This document shows positions 62,218-64,000 of a stretch of DNA of 64,000 bases, piece after piece. The DNA is from Deinococcus piscis (lineage in GTDB: Bacteria > Deinococcota > Deinococci > Deinococcales > Deinococcaceae), in contig NZ_BNAL01000011.1 in NCBI RefSeq assembly GCF_014653275.1, positions 4,953-68,952 on the forward strand. Direction: 5' to 3'. Numbering within the stretch: the first letter of the stretch is position 1; the number at the start of each line of letters is the position of its first letter. The notes beneath the pieces were generated by a model. The model was given only the letters and a program-made list of their open reading frames with translations. It did no database searches and was not told the DNA's origin. A program made the translations under genes and the position numbers.

Positions 62218-64000
62218 ATGGGCCACTATATGGGGCACAGTCCCGGTAAAGAAAATCCGAACTGGCAGGCCCTCAAAGACCATGTGGAAGGCGTGACCAA
62301 CCGTACCGAGCAGCACGTTCGCTATCTGGTGCCTGCCATTCCACAGATTACGGTTTATGCCCGCCTAGCGGGGTTGCTGCATGACCTGGGCAAGTACCGC
62401 GACGAGTTCCAGATTCACCGCCTGAAATGGCACCCGCACGAGGAAAGGCACGACCCTAGCTTTGAGGAAAAGCCCTGCCCACACAGCGACGCAGGTGCGC
62501 GGCTAATGGCCGCCGAATTTGAAATGGACGGTGAGGAGCGCTCGGAGTTGCCGTTCATCATCGCCAACCATCACGGCAAGCTGACCGATACAGCCGCGTT
62601 GGATGCAAGGCTCAAGCAAACAAAAGTGGAGGAAACCCACGAACTTTTTGCCAAAGCTGTGCAGGATACGTCCGAAGTGGAAGACCTGTTGCAAGACTTG
62701 CCGGATTTACCGCTTGAAGGCACCGAACGTGCCTTCCTGATTCGAGTGCTTTTTAGCGCTTTGGTGGACGCTGACCGCCTCGATACCGAGGGCCACGGCA
62801 GCCCCGGCAAGGCCGCCCTGCGCTCTGAATATGACAAACAGGCGGCAGAAATGGGCCTACTGTTTGAGCGGTTGCAGGCGCACATGCAAAGCAAAAACGG
62901 TGGCGAGAAGGCGAACGAACCCATCAACGTGCTGCGGCGCGAGATGTATGAGGCGGCCCTTTCACACGCGGGTGATTCCACCGGGTTTTTCCGTCTGACC
63001 ATGCCCACGGGCGGCGGCAAAACGCTGACCTCGCTGGCTTTTGCACTGGCCCACGCCCAGGCGCACGGTCTACGGCGCGTGGTGTACGGCGTGCCCTTCA
63101 CCACCATCATCGACCAGACCGCGCAGGTGTTCCGCGACGTGCTGGAACAGAACGATTTCAAGGTGCTGGAACACCACAGCAATCTGGAGCCGGAAAAGCC
63201 CAGGAACGCAGGTGAGGAAGACAAGCAGACCCTGGCCGAACTGTCTACCGAGAACTGGGACGCTCCCGTAATTGTGACCACCACCGTCCGGCTGTTTCAG
63301 GAAACCCTCTTTGGCACGCGCACCGCGCAGCTTCGCCGTCTGCACAACCTGACGGGCAGCGTGATTGTGCTGGACGAGGCCCAAACCCTGCCCACTGGCC
63401 TGTTGACGCCCACGCTGGACGCGCTGCAATTTCTGGTCAAATACTGCGGCTGTTCGGTGGTGCTGTGTACGGCCACGCAGCCCGCGCTGGATGAGCGCCT
63501 GGGTTTTCCGGCCCTGAAAAATATCCGCGACCTGATTGACGATACTGACTATTTCTTTGAGCAGCTCAAGCGGGTGGATTACCATTTTCGGACAGCAGAG
63601 CCGACGAGCTGGGCTGATCTCGCCACGGAGCTGGGTGGTCTCTCGCAAGTGCTGTGCATTGTCAATACCCGCCAGCACGCGCAGGAACTTTTTGAGACCC
63701 TGGGCGATACCCGCGCCAATTTCCATCTGTCTACCAACATGGTGCCGCACCACCGCAAGCGGGTTCTGGCCATCATCCGGCACAGGCTCAGGCACGGAAA
63801 GCCCTGCCGCGTTATCTCGACGCAGCTCATTGAAGCGGGCGTGGACGTGGATTTCCCGACGGTCTACCGCGCTATGGGGCCGCTGGAAGCGATTGTGCAG
63901 GCCGCAGGCCGTTGCAACCGCGAAGGGAAATTAGCTGACTACCCCTCAAAACGTGGGACAAGCCGTGCCAGACGGCTCCAATTTTCAGGGCTTGGGTGGC
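62218..64000 (+). CDS. cas3: CRISPR-associated helicase/nuclease Cas3 (3' end outside window)
   Basis: At least 594 residues, open to the window edge. The N-terminal HD nuclease has H22 in LKDHVEG, the HD pair 55-56 in GLLHDLGKYRDEF, and FIIANHHGKL. The helicase has TMPTGGGKTLTSLAFAL (Walker A), VIVLDEAQTLP (DEAQ), CTATQPAL (III) and IVQAAGRCNREGK (VI). It degrades DNA marked by Cascade. The layout fits type I-C-like Cas3, but the subtype needs the downstream genes. ATG 62218 is chosen since MGHYMGHSPGKEN is a typical start. Confidence 0.92.
   Translation, partial: MGHYMGHSPGKENPNWQALKDHVEGVTNRTEQHVRYLVPAIPQITVYARLAGLLHDLGKYRDEFQIHRLKWHPHEERHDPSFEEKPCPHSDAGARLMAAEFEMDGEERSELPFIIANHHGKLTDTAALDARLKQTKVEETHELFAKAVQDTSEVEDLLQDLPDLPLEGTERAFLIRVLFSALVDADRLDTEGHGSPGKAALRSEYDKQAAEMGLLFERLQAHMQSKNGGEKANEPINVLRREMYEAALSHAGDSTGFFRLTMPTGGGKTLTSLAFALAHAQAHGLRRVVYGVPFTTIIDQTAQVFRDVLEQNDFKVLEHHSNLEPEKPRNAGEEDKQTLAELSTENWDAPVIVTTTVRLFQETLFGTRTAQLRRLHNLTGSVIVLDEAQTLPTGLLTPTLDALQFLVKYCGCSVVLCTATQPALDERLGFPALKNIRDLIDDTDYFFEQLKRVDYHFRTAEPTSWADLATELGGLSQVLCIVNTRQHAQELFETLGDTRANFHLSTNMVPHHRKRVLAIIRHRLRHGKPCRVISTQLIEAGVDVDFPTVYRAMGPLEAIVQAAGRCNREGKLADYPSKRGTSRARRLQFSGLGW

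Noticed and set aside
63930..64000. Frameshift near the right end of cas3
   Set aside because: The residues after REGK look atypical, but the frame stays open to the window edge and too little sequence is available to judge.

Overview
The window is high-GC bacterial DNA that reads as a Deinococcus chromosome. The grounds are the gene content (gnd-zwf-opcA, SpoVS in a non-sporulating context, dimeric GlyQS), an outer-membrane beta-barrel protein, and the promoter style. About 25 genes have a TANNNT -10 box only 5-9 nt before the start codon, the leaderless architecture known from Deinococcus. The species cannot be fixed from the sequence alone.

Positions 1-48765 are ordinary chromosomal backbone. 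In order: RNase HI (partial), DUF4870 and CPBP-protease genes; the oxidative pentose phosphate operon gnd-zwf-opcA; an etfB-etfA-phospholipase A2 operon; an outer-membrane protein; a glycyl-tRNA synthetase gene behind a T-box leader; dGTPase; a split TmrB-like ATPase gene; a cytochrome P450; acetyl-CoA synthetase; SpoVS; a Zn peptidase; SufT-type and rhodanese proteins; MarR/DoxX; an MFS transporter; a NERD nuclease-like protein opposite a U32 peptidase-family protein; a TetR/SRPBCC divergent pair; a decayed metallo-beta-lactamase-fold gene; MnmE next to tRNA-Ala; NUDIX, IMPACT, IlvE and MetY-like enzymes; FtsH; CoaBC; ArgR; a two-component system; a cyclase-like protein; UbiA; and tRNA-Pro and tRNA-Gly.

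From tRNA-Arg (48836) rightward the DNA looks acquired. A tyrosine integrase abuts the 3' end of the tRNA and is coupled to an XRE regulator. A 400-bp array of 13 ATGGTC-type iterons follows, built from two diverged copies of a 192-bp unit with a basic period near 33 bp. It leads into a type I restriction-modification operon (hsdM, an Abi_2-family gene, hsdS, hsdR, a YgjP-type metallopeptidase). After a gene-poor stretch come a probable HUH-type replication/relaxase protein and an excisionase-like protein, then an unrecognised 412-aa protein. The window closes inside cas3 of a type I CRISPR-Cas locus. The right boundary of the element was not found.

The least explained structure is the two-tier iteron array upstream of hsdM. 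Other points of note are the T-box leader of glyS, divergent leaderless promoters whose -10 boxes sit inside inverted repeats, and a 105-residue Lys/Ala/Gln-rich tail on glucose-6-phosphate dehydrogenase.
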